From positions 1 through 64,000 of the forward strand of contig WYBE01000049.1 in the NCBI GenBank assembly GCA_011526045.1: a stretch of 64,000 nucleotides of DNA, in the 5' to 3' direction. The notes beneath the pieces are model-generated. The model ran no database searches. It saw only the letters and a list, made by a program, of their open reading frames with translations, and was not told the origin of the DNA. Positions 26,012-36,400 of this stretch are shown here, piece after piece (the first letter of the stretch is position 1; every line of letters begins with the position of its first letter). This DNA is from Nevskiales bacterium. GTDB taxonomy: Bacteria > Pseudomonadota > Gammaproteobacteria > Steroidobacterales > GCA-2729495. The translations under genes were made by a program, and so were the position numbers.

Positions 26012-27357
26012 CGTGCCATCGAAGAGGTCCCGTGATCCTGCGGCGCGTCGGGCGTCACCGGATTCGCCACGGTGATGTCACTGCCGGGCGTTGCGCTGAC
26101 TGGCTCACGCGGCGTGGTGTCGATCATGGCTGGGGATTCCAGCTCCTGTCGGCCAAGGATACCGAGCTCCGTCAGCCGGCGTGCGCCCGGTAGCACCTTG
26201 CGCTCCAGGGAGCCGACCGATTCGTTGAAGGCCCGGACGGTGCCCTCGAGCTGACGCCCGAGGCGGGCCAGGTGTGCGGTGAATGGGGCCAGGCGTTCGT
26301 ACAGATCCTGGCCGAGCCGGCGTATCTCCTCGGCGTTGCGGGCCAGTGACAGCTGGCGCCAGCCGTAGGCGATGGCCTTGAGGAGGGCCACCAGGCTCGA
26401 CGGCGTAGCGAGCACGACCTTGTTGCGCAGTGCCTCGTCCAGCAACTCCGGATTCTCACCGAGCGCCGCCGAGAGGAACTGGTCGCCCGGGATGAACAGG
26501 ATCACGAATTCCGGGCTGGCCGCGAACTGTGCCCAGTAACTCTTGGCGGACAACTCGCGCACTCGCTCGGCGACGTTGCGCGCGTGGCGCTGCAGGGCGG
26601 TTTTGCGGTCCTGGTCGCTGGCCGCTTCGATGGCCTCGATATAAGCATCCAGCGGGGTCTTCACGTCCACGACCAGTTCGCCCCGGTCGGGCAGGCGCAC
26701 CACCATGTCGGGACGGATCAGGGCGTCCGCGCCCCCGGCGGTCGCCTGTTCCTGAAAGTCGCAGTGCTCCACCATGCCGGCCAGTTCGGCTACCCGCCGC
26801 AGGGTCAACTCGCCCCAGCGGCCTCGCACCTCGGGGCGGCGCAGTGCGTTCACCAGGTTGCGGGTCTCGGCCTGCAGCGCCTTCTGGTCGGCGTTCATCG
26901 CGGCGAGTTGGGCGCGGATGCCACCGAAAGCAGCGGCCCGTTCCTTCTCGATCTCGGCAATCTGGCTCGTGGTCCTGTCGAGCGCCTCGCGAATCGGTGC
27001 GATCATGGCGGCGACGGCCTTCTCCCGGTCGCCGAGTTCCGTCCGTGCGGTTTGCTGGTGACGCGCCAGGTTCTCCTGCGCAAGCCGCAGGAAAATCTCG
27101 CTGTTGCGGGAAAGCGATTCGCCGGCGAGGCGGCCGAATGCCGCGCCAAGGCGTTCCTCGGCTTGTGCAAGCGTGGCCGCCCGCTCGCCGGCGAGTGCAT
27201 CCTTCGTGCGCAGTTCGCCGTCGAGCCGCGCGATATCAGCCAGTAGTTGCGCGTTGCGCCGACGACCGACGAGCGTCACGAGTGCCGCTCCGAGCGCAGC
27301 CCCTGCGATCAGGATCAGCGCACCGAGGCCGACGAGCGCCTGAATGCTGATGGTCAT
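26008..27357 (-). CDS. rmuC: DNA recombination protein RmuC
   Basis: Membrane-anchored RmuC family protein of 449 residues, a predicted endonuclease-fold protein that limits DNA inversions. One N-terminal helix (ALVGLGALILIAGAALGAALVTL), then a long coiled coil (about 25-150) and the conserved core with RGRWGELTLRRVAELAGM, VDVKTPLDAYIEA, FVILFIPGDQFLSAAL and ATPSSLVALLKAIAYGWRQ. A non-conserved tail of about 40 residues follows. The start at 27357 overlaps mupP by 4 bases; the larger open frame beyond it is antisense noise. Confidence 0.93.
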   Translation of the reverse strand: MTISIQALVGLGALILIAGAALGAALVTLVGRRRNAQLLADIARLDGELRTKDALAGERAATLAQAEERLGAAFGRLAGESLSRNSEIFLRLAQENLARHQQTARTELGDREKAVAAMIAPIREALDRTTSQIAEIEKERAAAFGGIRAQLAAMNADQKALQAETRNLVNALRRPEVRGRWGELTLRRVAELAGMVEHCDFQEQATAGGADALIRPDMVVRLPDRGELVVDVKTPLDAYIEAIEAASDQDRKTALQRHARNVAERVRELSAKSYWAQFAASPEFVILFIPGDQFLSAALGENPELLDEALRNKVVLATPSSLVALLKAIAYGWRQLSLARNAEEIRRLGQDLYERLAPFTAHLARLGRQLEGTVRAFNESVGSLERKVLPGARRLTELGILGRQELESPAMIDTTPREPVSATPGSDITVANPVTPDAPQDHGTSSMAR

Positions 27358-28043
27358 GAGATGCCGCTCGCGTCCCGCGCTGGATCGAGGAGTTCCAGCA
27401 ACTCGAGCGGATGGCGGATGTCGTGATCCGCGCCCCATGCCTGCGGGTCCTCGCCGGCAGGGATGTAGCCGTAGAGGGCCGCGACGGTGCGCATGCCGGC
27501 CGCCCGCCCGGCCGTGATGTCGCGAGCGGCATCGCCGACATAGATCGCGGTGGACGGCGGCACCCCGATGATGCCCAGCGCGTGCACCAGCGGCAGTGGA
27601 TCGGGTTTGCGCCGCGCCACGGTATCGCCGCTCACCACGCAGGCGCAGCGCGCGTGCAGGTCCAGCTGCCCGAGCAGCGGCTCGGTCAGCGCCGCGGGCT
27701 TGTTGGTGACTACGCCCCAGGGGATCTGTCGCGCCTCGAGCCACTGCAGCACCTGCGCCATGCCGGCGAACAGGCGAGTCTCCTCTGCCAGCCGGCGACC
27801 ATACAGCTGCAGGTAGCGCGTGCGCAGTCGCTCGTGTGGTTCCTCGGCCAACGCACCGAACGCCAGGCGCAACAATCCCGGCACACCGTTGGAAACCTGG
27901 GATCGCGCACCGACGTAGGCGAGCGGAGCGCGCGACTCCTCGGCCAGCAGCTCGTTCAGGGCGGGAACCATGTCCGGCGCGGTGTCGAGCAAGGTGCCAT
28001 CGAGATCGAAGAGCACGGTACTGGGACGCGCGGCGCGTGTCAT
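27354..28043 (-). CDS. mupP: HAD phosphatase, MupP/Gph-like
   Basis: HAD-superfamily phosphatase, 229 residues. Motif I FDLDGTLLDTAPDM with the nucleophile Asp, motif II VTNKP, motif III Lys in ARRKPDPLPL, motif IV VGDAARD. In pseudomonads the protein at this operon position, between ubiG and yciK, is MupP, which dephosphorylates MurNAc-6-phosphate in cell-wall recycling; phosphoglycolate phosphatase (Gph) is the sequence-based alternative. Overlaps ubiG and rmuC by 4 bases each. Confidence 0.87.
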   Translation of the reverse strand: MTRAARPSTVLFDLDGTLLDTAPDMVPALNELLAEESRAPLAYVGARSQVSNGVPGLLRLAFGALAEEPHERLRTRYLQLYGRRLAEETRLFAGMAQVLQWLEARQIPWGVVTNKPAALTEPLLGQLDLHARCACVVSGDTVARRKPDPLPLVHALGIIGVPPSTAIYVGDAARDITAGRAAGMRTVAALYGYIPAGEDPQAWGADHDIRHPLELLELLDPARDASGIS

Positions 28044-28756
28044 GGGCCCGGGCGGCGGAAGTGCGCGATGTAATTGGCGTTGACGTCGGGGCTGAGGGCA
28101 AAGGTCTGCTCCCCGGGCTGAAACGCGAAGCCAGCCAGGTCGGCGAGCGAGAGCCCCGCATGACGGGCCCAGGCATCGAGTTCGGATGGGCGTATGAACC
28201 GGTCGAATTCGTGCGTGCCACGCGGCAGCAGGCCGAGCAGGTGCTCGGCGGCGACAATGGCGAGCAGGTATCCCTTCGGCGTGCGGTTGATGGTCGAAAA
28301 GAAGAGGTCTCCGCCGGGGCGTACGAGACGTGCGCAGGACGCGACGACCGACGCCGGCTCCGGGACGTGCTCGAGCATCTCCAGGCAGGTCACGACGTCG
28401 TAGCTGCCAGGCTCCGCTGTCGCCAGTTCTTCGGCCGTTGCCGCCAGGTAGTTAATATGAGTGAGACCGCTCTCGGCCTGATGCAGCCGGGCGACCGCCA
28501 GTGAATCGGCTGCGAGATCGATGCCGGTCACCCGGGCCCCGTCGCGCGCCAACCCTTCGCACAGGATGCCGGCGCCGCAGCCGACGTCGAGACAACGCGC
28601 GCCGGCGAGCCGGGCTCGTTCGCGAATGAAACCAAGGCGCACCGGGTTCATCCGGTGCAGCAGGCGCATTTCGCCGTTTTCGTCCCACCACCGGCTCGCC
28701 ATGCGGTTGAAACGGGCGAGTTCTGCCGGATCGGCGTTGCGGGAAGCGGCGTTCAT
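28040..28756 (-). CDS. ubiG: Ubiquinone biosynthesis O-methyltransferase
   Basis: SAM-dependent methyltransferase making both O-methylations of ubiquinone, 238 residues. Family start NADPAELARFNRMASRWWDENGEMRLLHRMNPVR, SAM motif LDVGCGAGIL, then VTCLEMLEHVPEP and FFSTINRTPKGYLLAIVAAE are all UbiG hallmarks. The ATG at 28756 overlaps the mtaD stop (ATGA), which fixes the start against a longer frame. Confidence 0.96.
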   Translation of the reverse strand: MNAASRNADPAELARFNRMASRWWDENGEMRLLHRMNPVRLGFIRERARLAGARCLDVGCGAGILCEGLARDGARVTGIDLAADSLAVARLHQAESGLTHINYLAATAEELATAEPGSYDVVTCLEMLEHVPEPASVVASCARLVRPGGDLFFSTINRTPKGYLLAIVAAEHLLGLLPRGTHEFDRFIRPSELDAWARHAGLSLADLAGFAFQPGEQTFALSPDVNANYIAHFRRPGP

Positions 28757-30096
28757 GCGCCGGCGAACCGTTCCCGCCACGCCTCGGCCCGAGCGAGGAT
28801 CGCCGTCTCATCGAACAGGGTGGCGCACCCGTCGTCGAGTACCTGCCGGCCGCCGATCCATGCGTCACGGACCTGCGCCGTGCCCGCCGAATAGACCAGC
28901 TGGGATATGACATGGTGAGCAGGCTGCGTAGCCGGGTGCCGCAGGTCCACGCTGATGAGGTCGGCCCATTTGCCCGGCCGGAGCGAGCCGATTTCCTCCC
29001 CCAGGCCGAGCGCCCGCGCGCCGTTCAGGGTCGCCATCGCCAGCGCCTCATGAGCCGGCAGCGCGCTGGTATCGCCGCTGACCCCCTTGGCCAGCAGGGC
29101 CGCCGTGCGCATCTCCCCCAGCATGTCGAGATTGTTGTTGCTGGCGGCGCCGTCGGTGCCAAGCGCGACATTGACGCCGGCAGCAGCAAGGCGGTTCACC
29201 GGGCAGAAACCGCTGCCCAGTTTCAGGTTGGACTCGGGACAGTGCACCGCCGTGACATTCCGGCTGGCGAGCAATTCAATTTCAGGGGCTGAGAGTTCGG
29301 TCAGGTGCACGGCCATGAACAGTGAAGAGAGCAGGGCGAGATCGTCCAGTCGCGTGAGTGGCCGTCGCCCGTGCATCCTGATGCCCTGTTCAACCTCTCT
29401 GCGGCCTTCATGCACGTGCATGTGCACGGGCACGTCGAGTTCGTCGGCGAGCAGGCGCACGCGCTGCAAGGTCTGGTCGCTGACGGTGTAGGGCGCATGC
29501 GGTGCGAACGTGGTGCGGACCAGCGGGTGGCCGCGGTACTGGTCATGCACCGCCAGCCCCTTGCTGAAATACTCCTCGACAGATCGCGCCCATGGCGTCG
29601 ACTGTTCAATGACGATCATGCCGACGGCCGCCCGGACGTGATGCTCAACGGCCAGGTCGGCCACCACATCGGGGAAGTAATACATGTCGTTGAAGCAGGT
29701 CGTGCCGCCCCGGATCATCTCGAGCATGGCAAGCCGGGTGCCGTCGCGCACGAACTCCGGTCCTGCCCAGCGTTCCTCGGCCGGCCAGATATGCTGCTCC
29801 AGCCAACGGTCGAGAGGCAGATCATCAGCCAGACCGCGGAACAGGGTCATGGCGGCGTGGGCATGCGTGTTGACCAGGCCCGGCAGGAGGACGTGACCCG
29901 GCCGCGAGAGCGTCGTCGCAGCGTCGAAACGCTGCCGGGCTTCGGCATCCGGCAGCACGGCGACAATACGGCCAGCGGAAACCACCACCGCGTGGTTTTC
30001 GAGCACGACTCCGGCGGGTTCCACCGGGACCACCCAACGCGCGGCAATGAGGAGATCGGCGTTGACGGGCGGCTGTTCGGACATCTGCGGTGGCAT
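28753..30096 (-). CDS. mtaD: 5-methylthioadenosine/S-adenosylhomocysteine deaminase
   Basis: TRZ/ATZ-type metal-dependent hydrolase of 447 residues that deaminates MTA/SAH to inosine derivatives in purine and sulfur salvage. Metal ligands: NTHAHAAMTLFRG (HxH), HMHVHEG, VHLTEL and GTDGAASNN. It heads the operon mtaD-ubiG-mupP-rmuC-yciK and is divergent from gyrA, as in pseudomonads. The start could also be the Met four codons later. Confidence 0.92.
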   Translation of the reverse strand: MPPQMSEQPPVNADLLIAARWVVPVEPAGVVLENHAVVVSAGRIVAVLPDAEARQRFDAATTLSRPGHVLLPGLVNTHAHAAMTLFRGLADDLPLDRWLEQHIWPAEERWAGPEFVRDGTRLAMLEMIRGGTTCFNDMYYFPDVVADLAVEHHVRAAVGMIVIEQSTPWARSVEEYFSKGLAVHDQYRGHPLVRTTFAPHAPYTVSDQTLQRVRLLADELDVPVHMHVHEGRREVEQGIRMHGRRPLTRLDDLALLSSLFMAVHLTELSAPEIELLASRNVTAVHCPESNLKLGSGFCPVNRLAAAGVNVALGTDGAASNNNLDMLGEMRTAALLAKGVSGDTSALPAHEALAMATLNGARALGLGEEIGSLRPGKWADLISVDLRHPATQPAHHVISQLVYSAGTAQVRDAWIGGRQVLDDGCATLFDETAILARAEAWRERFAGA

Positions 30097-30328
30097 ATTG
30101 CCTGATCGCCGTTCGCGTTAAAACAGCGCCAGGGGCACGATCGCCACCCGAACCGGCCGCTGCGACCCGTCATAGGGCTGTGCTAAACTGCGCGCCTGCA
30201 ATTGACCCGTTGAGATGCCCTGTCGGGCGGGTCCTGCAGACTCTTTTAATAGAACATTTGTCCGGTTTCCGGGTCGGTCCGCGGCCGATTTGAGCCGCCG
30301 GGCCGGATTCCGACGAGCTTACGCCGCG

Positions 30329-32869
30329 ATGGCTGATGTAGCGCTGGAAATTCTGCCGGTCAATCTCGAAGACGAGATGCGCCAGTCCTACCTGGACTAT
30401 GCCATGAGCGTCATCGTGGGCAGGGCCCTGCCGGACGTTCGCGACGGCCTCAAGCCGGTACACCGTCGGGTTCTCTACGCGATGCGAGAACTCGGCAACG
30501 ACCACACGAAGCCCTACAAGAAGTCGGCGCGTGTCGTCGGCGACGTGATCGGCAAATACCACCCCCACGGCGACGTTGCGGTCTATGACACGATCGTGCG
30601 TCTCGCGCAGCCGTTCTCGATGCGCTACCTGCTGGTGGACGGCCAGGGCAATTTCGGCTCGGTCGATGGCGATGCGCCTGCCGCCATGCGCTATACGGAA
30701 GTGCGCATGGCCCGCATCGCGGGCGAACTGCTCGCCGACATCGACAAGGAAACGGTCGATTTCGCGCCGAACTACGACGGCTCTGAGAAGGAACCGACCG
30801 TCCTGCCGACCAGGATTCCGCACCTGCTCGTCAACGGCTCATCGGGGATCGCCGTCGGCATGGCGACCAACATTCCGCCGCATAACCTCGGCGAGGTGAT
30901 CGACGGCGTGCTTGCCTTGATGGACAACCCCGAGATTACGCTCGCCGACCTGATCAAGCTCATTCCGGGCCCGGATTTTCCCACGGCCGGCATGATCAAT
31001 GGCACGAGCGGCGTATACGAGGCCTATGCGCGCGGTCGCGGCCGCTGCCATGTGCGCGCCCGGACGCAGATCGAGCCCATCGACGACAAGGGGCGCGAAG
31101 CCATCGTCGTCACGGAGTTGCCCTACCAGGTCAACAAGGCCCGCCTGATCGAGAAGATTGCGGAGCTGGTCCGGGACAAGAGAATCGAGGGTATCAGCGA
31201 GCTGCGTGACGAGTCCGACAAGGATGGCATGCGGATCGTGATCGAATTGCGGCGCGGGCAGGTGTCCGACGTCGTGCTGAACAACCTGTATGCGCAGACT
31301 CCGCTCGAGACGGTGTTCGGCATCAACATGGTCGCGCTGCGGGATGGCCGCCCGCGATTGCTCACCCTGCGCGAAATGCTGGAGGCGTTCCTGCGCCACC
31401 GCCGCGAGGTGGTGACGCGACGTACCATCTTCGATCTGCGCAAGACCCGCGAGCGGGCTCACATCCTCGAAGGCCAGGCGGTCGCGCTGGCGAACATCGA
31501 CGAGGTCATCGCCGTCATCAAGGCGTCGGCGTCGCCAGCCGCTGCACGTGAAGCGCTGGTTGGCCGTCCCTGGCAGCCAGGAGCCGTGACCGAGATGCTG
31601 GCCCGGGCTGGCGAGGTGACGACGCGGCCGGCCGATATCGGCGGCGAGTGCGGGCTCACCGCAGACGGGTACCGGTTGTCGCCAGTCCAGGCCCAGGCCA
31701 TCCTCGATCTGCGACTGCATCGCCTGACTGCCCTCGAGCAGGACAAGATCATCGCGGAGTATCGCGAGTTGCTCGAGAACATCCGGAACTACACGGAGAT
31801 CCTGCGCGATCCTGACCGGCTTCTCGCGGTCATCCGTGCCGAGCTCACCGAGATCCGCGAGCGCTATGCAGACCGTCGCCGGACGGAGATCCTCCAGAGC
31901 CATACCGAGTTCTCGACCGAGGATCTCATCCCCGAGGAAGACGTCGTGGTGACTCTCTCACACGGCGGCTATGCCAAGGCGCAGAGCCTGGCGGACTACC
32001 AGGTGCAACGTCGCGGCGGGCGTGGCCGGGCGGCGGCCAAGGTGAAGGACGAGGATTTCATCGACAAGCTGTTCGTGGCCAATACGCACGACACGCTGTT
32101 GTGTTTCACGAGTCTCGGCCGATTGTTCTGGCTGAAGGTCTACCAGGTGCCGCGGGCAAGCCGTGGCGCACGCGGCAGGCCGATCGTGAACCTGCTGCCG
32201 CTCGAGGAGGGAGAGCGCGTCAACGCGGTGCTGCCGATTCGCGATTTCCAGCCTGACAAGCACGTATTCATGGCTACCAGCCACGGCGTGGTGAAGAAGA
32301 CCAGCCTGGAGGCGTTCTCGAGGCCGCGCAACGCAGGCATACGCGCAGTGGAGTTGCGCGAAAACGATCGGCTGGTCGATGTCGCGATTACCGACGGCAA
32401 TTGCGACATCATCCTGTGCGCGAGTTCGGGCAAGGCGATTCGCTTCCACGAAAACGACGTCCGGCCGATGGGGCGCACGGCCGCCGGGGTCAGGGGCATC
32501 CGTCTGGCCGACGACCACGTGGTGATAGCACTGCTGATCGTGCGCAGCGGCGCCATATTGACCGCGACCGAGAACGGTTTCGGCAAGCGCACCCGGGTCG
32601 AGGAGTTTCCAACCCAGAACCGCGGTGGGCAGGGCGTGATCGCCATTCAGACATCCGAAAGAAACGGGCGTATGGTCGGCGCGATTCAGGTCGATCCGGA
32701 CGACGAGGTGGTGCTCATCAGTTCGGTCGGCACGCTCGTTCGCACGCCGGTCGAAGGCATTTCCGAGCAGGGACGCAACACCCAGGGCGTCCGCCTGATA
32801 CGACTGGACGATGGGGAGCGGCTCGTCGGGCTTGATCGCATCATCGCCCTGTCAGACGACGAGGAATAA
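30329..32869 (+). CDS. gyrA: DNA gyrase subunit A
   Basis: Type IIA topoisomerase subunit that breaks and rejoins DNA to introduce negative supercoils, 846 residues. Catalytic Tyr122 in AAMRYTEV. The GyrA box QRRGGRG in the C-terminal beta-pinwheel identifies it as gyrase rather than ParC. In the quinolone-determining region codon 83 is GTT (Val), where sensitive bacteria usually have Ser; Asp87 is kept. The start ATG at 30329 gives the standard N-terminus; 38 further in-frame codons upstream are not protein-like. Followed after 79 bases by serC. Confidence 0.98.
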   Translation: MADVALEILPVNLEDEMRQSYLDYAMSVIVGRALPDVRDGLKPVHRRVLYAMRELGNDHTKPYKKSARVVGDVIGKYHPHGDVAVYDTIVRLAQPFSMRYLLVDGQGNFGSVDGDAPAAMRYTEVRMARIAGELLADIDKETVDFAPNYDGSEKEPTVLPTRIPHLLVNGSSGIAVGMATNIPPHNLGEVIDGVLALMDNPEITLADLIKLIPGPDFPTAGMINGTSGVYEAYARGRGRCHVRARTQIEPIDDKGREAIVVTELPYQVNKARLIEKIAELVRDKRIEGISELRDESDKDGMRIVIELRRGQVSDVVLNNLYAQTPLETVFGINMVALRDGRPRLLTLREMLEAFLRHRREVVTRRTIFDLRKTRERAHILEGQAVALANIDEVIAVIKASASPAAAREALVGRPWQPGAVTEMLARAGEVTTRPADIGGECGLTADGYRLSPVQAQAILDLRLHRLTALEQDKIIAEYRELLENIRNYTEILRDPDRLLAVIRAELTEIRERYADRRRTEILQSHTEFSTEDLIPEEDVVVTLSHGGYAKAQSLADYQVQRRGGRGRAAAKVKDEDFIDKLFVANTHDTLLCFTSLGRLFWLKVYQVPRASRGARGRPIVNLLPLEEGERVNAVLPIRDFQPDKHVFMATSHGVVKKTSLEAFSRPRNAGIRAVELRENDRLVDVAITDGNCDIILCASSGKAIRFHENDVRPMGRTAAGVRGIRLADDHVVIALLIVRSGAILTATENGFGKRTRVEEFPTQNRGGQGVIAIQTSERNGRMVGAIQVDPDDEVVLISSVGTLVRTPVEGISEQGRNTQGVRLIRLDDGERLVGLDRIIALSDDEE

Positions 32870-32890
32870 ACTGAGCGACTTTATTGTCCG

Positions 32891-32910
32891 GGGCCGGCAA
32901 GCGCCGGCCC
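32891..32910 (+). terminator. GC hairpin between gyrA and serC
   Basis: GGGCCGGC (32891-32898) and GCCGGCCC (32903-32910) form an 8-bp stem with an AAGC loop. No U-tract follows, so it may only attenuate or stabilise the gyrA mRNA 3' end. Confidence 0.4.
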
Positions 32911-32948
32911 GAGACGCCCATTTGATGACGGAGGCGGGTGACAGGAAC

Positions 32949-34031
32949 ATGGGACGCGTTTTCAATTTCAGCGCAGGTCCGGCAGTCCTGCCGGTAGAGG
33001 TCCTCGAGCAGGTCAGGGATGAACTGCTCGACTGGAACGGCCGTGGCACCTCGGTCATGGAAGTCAGCCACCGCGGCAAGGCGTTCATTCGTGTCGCCGA
33101 GCAGGCGGAGGCAGATGTCAGGGAACTCCTGGCAGTGCCGGAGGACTACGCCGTGCTGTTTCTGCAGGGCGGGGCCACGCAGCAGTTCGCGCTCATCCCG
33201 ATGAATCTTTCTGCGTCCGATCAGCCCGTTGACTATCTCGTGACGGGCCAATGGTCGAAGAAGGCCGCAGCCGAGGCCAAAACGCTGCGCAAGGTGAACA
33301 TCGTCGCCGATGGCGCACCGGCCAACTTCACCGATGTGCCGGCCCGGGCCTCCTGGAAGCTCACGCCCGGGGCAGCGTACGTGCATTACTGCCCCAACGA
33401 AACCATCGGAGGACTCGAGTTCCACGAGGTGCCGGATACCGGCGCCGTGCCACTGGTCGCGGACATGTCATCGACGATCCTGTCGCGACCGGTGGACGTC
33501 CGCAAGTTCGGGCTGATCTATGCGGGCGCCCAGAAGAACATCGGCCCTGCGGGCCTGGTGCTCATGGTGGTCCGCCGGGATCTGCTGGAGCGTGTGCAGG
33601 AGTCCGTGCCGAATATCCTGCGCTACTCGGCCCAGGCGAAGGAGGGTTCCATGCTCAATACGCCCCCGACGTTTTCCTGGTATGTCGCAGGGCTCGTGTT
33701 CGCATGGCTCAAGCGCAAGGGTGGCCTGCGCCACATGGCGGACGTGAATAAGCGCAAGGCGGAAAAGCTCTATCGCGTGATCGACGGATCCGGTTATTAC
33801 CGCAACCCGGTCGCGCCCGCGTACCGGTCATGGATGAACGTGCCGTTCACCCTGCCGGACGCCGCGCTCGATGCGACGTTCCTCGATGAAGCCGCCAAAG
33901 CGGGACTGGCCGAACTCAAAGGCCACCGTTCCGTCGGCGGGATGCGCGCCAGCATTTACAATGCGATGCCCGAGCAGGGCGTCGATGCGCTGATTTCGTT
34001 CATGAGTGATTTCGCCCGGCGGCACGGCTGA
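32949..34031 (+). CDS. serC: Phosphoserine aminotransferase
   Basis: PLP enzyme converting 3-phosphohydroxypyruvate to phosphoserine (also used in PLP synthesis), 360 residues. Starts VFNFSAGPAVLP; PLP lysine in YAGAQKNIGPAG; C-terminal GLAELKGHRSVGGMRASIYNAMP binds the substrate phosphate. First gene of serC-serA-pheA-hisC-aroA-cmk, which joins serine and aromatic amino acid synthesis. Confidence 0.97.
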   Translation: MGRVFNFSAGPAVLPVEVLEQVRDELLDWNGRGTSVMEVSHRGKAFIRVAEQAEADVRELLAVPEDYAVLFLQGGATQQFALIPMNLSASDQPVDYLVTGQWSKKAAAEAKTLRKVNIVADGAPANFTDVPARASWKLTPGAAYVHYCPNETIGGLEFHEVPDTGAVPLVADMSSTILSRPVDVRKFGLIYAGAQKNIGPAGLVLMVVRRDLLERVQESVPNILRYSAQAKEGSMLNTPPTFSWYVAGLVFAWLKRKGGLRHMADVNKRKAEKLYRVIDGSGYYRNPVAPAYRSWMNVPFTLPDAALDATFLDEAAKAGLAELKGHRSVGGMRASIYNAMPEQGVDALISFMSDFARRHG

Positions 34032-34063
34032 GCGGGAAGCGGCCGGAACAGGACGGGAAAGAC

Positions 34064-35245
34064 ATGTACAAGGTGCTCACGCTGAACAATATCGCGGTGG
34101 AAGGCCTGAGCCGGTTGCCGCGGGACCGCTACGAGGTGGCTTCCGAAATCGGGCGACCGGACGCGATCATGGTGCGCTCGGCAAAAATGCACGACATGGA
34201 GATTCCGCAGTCCGTGCTGGCCGTGGGGCGGGCGGGGGCGGGCGTCAACAACATACCCGTCGAGAAGCTGTCGAAACGCGGGGTCCCGGTGTTCAATGCG
34301 CCGGGCGCGAATGCGAACGCCGTCAAAGAGCTGGTCATTGCCGGAATGCTGCTGGCGGCCCGCAACCTGTGCCCGGCCTGGCATTTCGTCCGGCAGCTCA
34401 ATGGCGAAGGTGCAGAGCTCGACAAGGCGGTCGAGGCGGGCAAGAAGAAATTTGCCGGCTTCGAGTTACCGAGCCGCACGTTGGGGGTGATCGGGCTCGG
34501 CGCGATCGGCGTACGGGTTGCAAACGCAGCGCTCGCGCTCGGCATGCGGGTCATCGGCTTCGATCCGCAGATTACGGTGGACCGCGCTTGGGAGCTTTCC
34601 TCCGGCGTCGAGAAAGCCCGCAGCATCGACGAGCTGTTCAGTCGGGCGGACACGGTTACTGTCCACGTTCCGCTGGTGGATGCCACCCGTCAGCTCATCA
34701 ACGAAGCCCGTATCCGGCTGATGCCGGGCGGGGGTGTCGTGCTGAACTTTGCGCGCGGCGACGTCGCGGACGAGGCGGCTGTCGTTGCGGCGCTCGATTC
34801 GGGCAAGCTGGCCGCTTACGTCTGCGATTTTCCGACCCGTCGACTGATCGGTCACGACAAGGTGATCGCGCTTCCACATCTTGGTGCCTCGACGCAGGAG
34901 GCGGAGGTCAATTGCGCGGTTCTGGTTGCGGATACCCTGCGAAATTTCCTCGAAAACGGGCTGATCCGGCACTCCGTGAATTTCCCCGACGTGGACATGC
35001 CGCGTCTGGATGCCTACCGGGTCACGATCGCGAATGCGAACGTGCCGAAGATCATCGGGCAGATTTCTGGCTACCTGGGTGATGCGGGGCTCAACATCGC
35101 CGATCTGCTCAACAAGTCGCGGGGTGATCTCGCGTATACGATTGTCGACCTCGATGGAGCGCCGTCCGACGCCGTGATCGACAGGATCCGCAGCATCGAG
35201 GGTGTGCTCGGCGTACGCAATCTCGGCCGGCCGCCAGCCGCCTGA
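34064..35245 (+). CDS. serA: D-3-phosphoglycerate dehydrogenase with ACT domain
   Basis: NAD-dependent first enzyme of serine synthesis, 393 residues. Substrate-binding half (VGRAGAGVNNIP), Rossmann loop LGVIGLGAIGVRVANAA, catalytic Arg in NFARGDVADE, Glu a few residues later in DEAAVV, and His in LPHLGAST. A C-terminal ACT-type domain (about 320-390) suggests serine feedback. Sitting between serC and pheA gives the two-step serine pathway in one operon; in E. coli and pseudomonads serA is elsewhere. Confidence 0.93.
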   Translation: MYKVLTLNNIAVEGLSRLPRDRYEVASEIGRPDAIMVRSAKMHDMEIPQSVLAVGRAGAGVNNIPVEKLSKRGVPVFNAPGANANAVKELVIAGMLLAARNLCPAWHFVRQLNGEGAELDKAVEAGKKKFAGFELPSRTLGVIGLGAIGVRVANAALALGMRVIGFDPQITVDRAWELSSGVEKARSIDELFSRADTVTVHVPLVDATRQLINEARIRLMPGGGVVLNFARGDVADEAAVVAALDSGKLAAYVCDFPTRRLIGHDKVIALPHLGASTQEAEVNCAVLVADTLRNFLENGLIRHSVNFPDVDMPRLDAYRVTIANANVPKIIGQISGYLGDAGLNIADLLNKSRGDLAYTIVDLDGAPSDAVIDRIRSIEGVLGVRNLGRPPAA

Positions 35246-35262
35246 CACGCGCCGGGTCCGTC

Positions 35263-36393
35263 GTGCCAAGGAAAACCAGGAAACAGGTGCGGGCAAAGGC
35301 TTCGACGCGCGACGCATCGCTCATGAAGATCCGGTCGCGCATCGACGCGCTGGATCTCCAGATTGCGGCGCTGATCAGCGAAAGGGCGCGCTGGGCGCAA
35401 CAGGTGGCGGTCACGAAGGGGCGTCACGCCAGCGCGGTCGAGTACTACCGGCCGGAACGCGAAGCGCAGGTCCTGCGCGGTATCGTTGCGCGCAACCAGG
35501 GACCACTGACCAACGAGGAAATGGTCCGCCTGTTCCGCGAAATCATGTCGGCCTGCCTCGCCCAGGAAGAACCGCTGAAGGTCGGTTACCTGGGGCCCGA
35601 AGGGACGTTCAGCCAGACGGCGGTATACAAGCATTTCGGGCACTCGGTCCGGGCCCTGCCGCTCGGCACGATCGACGAGGTGTTTCACGAGGTCGAATCC
35701 GGCTCGGCGGATTTCGGCATCGTGCCGATCGAGAACTCCACGGAGGGGACGGTCAACCACACGCTCGACATGTTCATCGGTTCACCGCTGAAGATCTGCG
35801 GTGAGGTCGAACTGCGGATTCGCCAGCACCTGCTGGGCAGCGTAAAGGCGCTCGACCAGATCGCACGTGTCTGCGCCCACCCGCAATCGCTGGCGCAGTG
35901 CCGCGGCTGGTTGAAGGAGTATTTGCCGGGTGTGGCGCTGGTCGAGGTGAGCAGCAATGCCGAAGGCGCGAGGCGTGCCCGCGATGAGGCGGGCACCGCG
36001 GCCATTGCGGGGGATGCTGCTGCGGAGGTTTACGGCCTGGAGAAGCTGGTCGCGGATATCGAGGACCGCCCTGACAACACCACGCGATTCCTGGTGGTTG
36101 GCCGCAAGCTCTTCCCGCCGAGCGGGCACGACAAGACCACTCTGCTGATGTCGAGCAGCAAGACGGAGGACGCCGGCGCGTTGCACCGTCTCCTTGCACC
36201 GCTCGCCGAGCACAAGGTCAACATGACGCGCATCGAGTCGCGCCCGTCGCGCCAGCGGAAGTGGCACTACCTGTTCTTCCTCGATGTGGACGGGCACGCC
36301 GAGGATCCGGCGGTTGCCAAGGCCCTCGCGAGCCTGCAACGCCAGGCTGATCTCTTCCGGGTACTAGGCTCGTACCCGAAGGCCGTCCTTTAG
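35263..36393 (+). CDS. pheA: Bifunctional chorismate mutase/prephenate dehydratase
   Basis: P-protein converting chorismate via prephenate to phenylpyruvate, 376 residues. An N-terminal AroQ mutase domain (KIRSRIDALDLQIAALISERARWAQQV), the dehydratase with VGYLGPEGTFSQTA, IVPIENSTEGTVNHTLD and DNTTRFLVV, and a C-terminal ACT domain with the ESRPSR motif that senses phenylalanine. Start GTG at 35263 or ATG at 35323; the latter begins right before the mutase helix. Confidence 0.95.
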   Translation: MPRKTRKQVRAKASTRDASLMKIRSRIDALDLQIAALISERARWAQQVAVTKGRHASAVEYYRPEREAQVLRGIVARNQGPLTNEEMVRLFREIMSACLAQEEPLKVGYLGPEGTFSQTAVYKHFGHSVRALPLGTIDEVFHEVESGSADFGIVPIENSTEGTVNHTLDMFIGSPLKICGEVELRIRQHLLGSVKALDQIARVCAHPQSLAQCRGWLKEYLPGVALVEVSSNAEGARRARDEAGTAAIAGDAAAEVYGLEKLVADIEDRPDNTTRFLVVGRKLFPPSGHDKTTLLMSSSKTEDAGALHRLLAPLAEHKVNMTRIESRPSRQRKWHYLFFLDVDGHAEDPAVAKALASLQRQADLFRVLGSYPKAVL

Positions 36394-36400
36394 GGACCTC

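Noticed and set aside
26008-28257. 749-residue frame apparently extending RmuC upstream
   Set aside because: Only the part from 27357 matches RmuC; the rest is antisense-like sequence across mupP and ubiG, which have clear motifs and 4-base overlaps.
34006-35082. 358-residue frame overlapping serA in another frame
   Set aside because: Arg-rich shadow of serA with no motif.
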